Assembly: GCF_003202235.1 (NCBI RefSeq)
Contig: NZ_MASU01000008.1
Location: 268,402-332,401, forward strand
Reading direction: 5' to 3'
Length of the DNA: 64,000 nt
Source of the DNA: Prauserella flavalba
GTDB lineage: Bacteria; Actinomycetota; Actinomycetes; Mycobacteriales; Pseudonocardiaceae
In this document: positions 63,949-64,000 of the stretch, one piece after another
Layout: every line of letters starts with the position of its first letter
Position numbering within the stretch: position 1 is the stretch's first letter
Notes under the pieces: model-generated
What the model saw: only the letters and a program-made list of their open reading frames with translations
What the model was told of the DNA's origin: nothing
Databases searched by the model: none
Program-made: the position numbers and the translations under genes

Positions 63949-64000
63949 GTGGCCTCGTTTTCGAGCGTCGCTACGGCCTCGTTTTCGAGCGTCGTCGACA
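63949..64000. repeat. IS21 right terminal repeats
   Basis: Two copies of GGCCTCGTTTTCGAGCGTCG (starting 63951 and 63975), in inverse orientation to the left end; inner copies sit 31 bases from each terminus. Confidence 0.88.

Overview
The window is high-GC DNA from an actinomycete. Dense four-base gene overlaps, many GTG starts, an Lsr2 nucleoid protein, DrrAB-type exporters and a GTGAAGGCCACCTTCAC intergenic repeat all point to Pseudonocardiaceae (an Amycolatopsis/Saccharomonospora/Prauserella-like organism). The family assignment is inference; no rRNA or tRNA gene is present to confirm it.

Positions 1-27 kb look like ordinary chromosome: an HtrA protease, VWA, DUF58 and MoxR operon; an aldo/keto reductase; an orphan UgpC-type ABC ATPase divergent from a ROK regulator; an amidohydrolase; an ArsR/SRPBCC pair; a HIT protein; Lsr2; a MOSC protein coupled to a ferredoxin reductase; an FMN reductase with a DrrAB exporter; an AbgT transporter, FAD oxidoreductase and GntR catabolic set; a 1046-residue AAA regulator; an M20 peptidase; a HEAT protein with a MerR-HEAT fusion; and an epoxide hydrolase divergent from a CGNR regulator.

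Positions 28.7-38.5 kb hold the most interesting unit, a ten-gene, translationally coupled operon led by an IclR regulator with its own palindromic operator. It encodes an isocitrate-lyase/PEP-mutase-type lyase, a two-subunit aconitase-family hydratase, a lipoprotein-dependent ABC importer with two different permeases, an MmgE/PrpD-family protein and an acyl-CoA ligase. The enzyme set matches the dehydratase, hydratase and lyase steps of the methylcitrate cycle (or the dimethylmalate branch of nicotinate fermentation) without a synthase. I infer a pathway that imports and degrades an external branched di- or tricarboxylate.

Positions 39-50 kb look like an organic-phosphate scavenging island: a secreted GDPD-LamG phosphodiesterase, a Tat-exported PhoD phosphatase, a secreted HNH nuclease, and a complete UgpC-UgpB-phosphoesterase-UgpA-UgpE importer operon. 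A scrambled cytochrome P450 pseudogene lies inside it.

Positions 50-55 kb carry a DUF72 protein, a cysteine-rich HTH regulator divergent from DUF2231 and another membrane protein, a folE gene broken by one missing base, an SRPBCC protein and a RibD/DHFR-like reductase. From 55 kb to the end the DNA is a graveyard with mobile elements: SDR and cupin remnants, an internally deleted ISL3 element with intact 21-bp ends and an 8-bp target duplication, an IS256 remnant, a DGPF protein beside a ruined ECF sigma factor, an SRPBCC protein and MFS pump, a shattered serine recombinase, and a complete-looking IS21 element whose right end coincides with the last base of the window.
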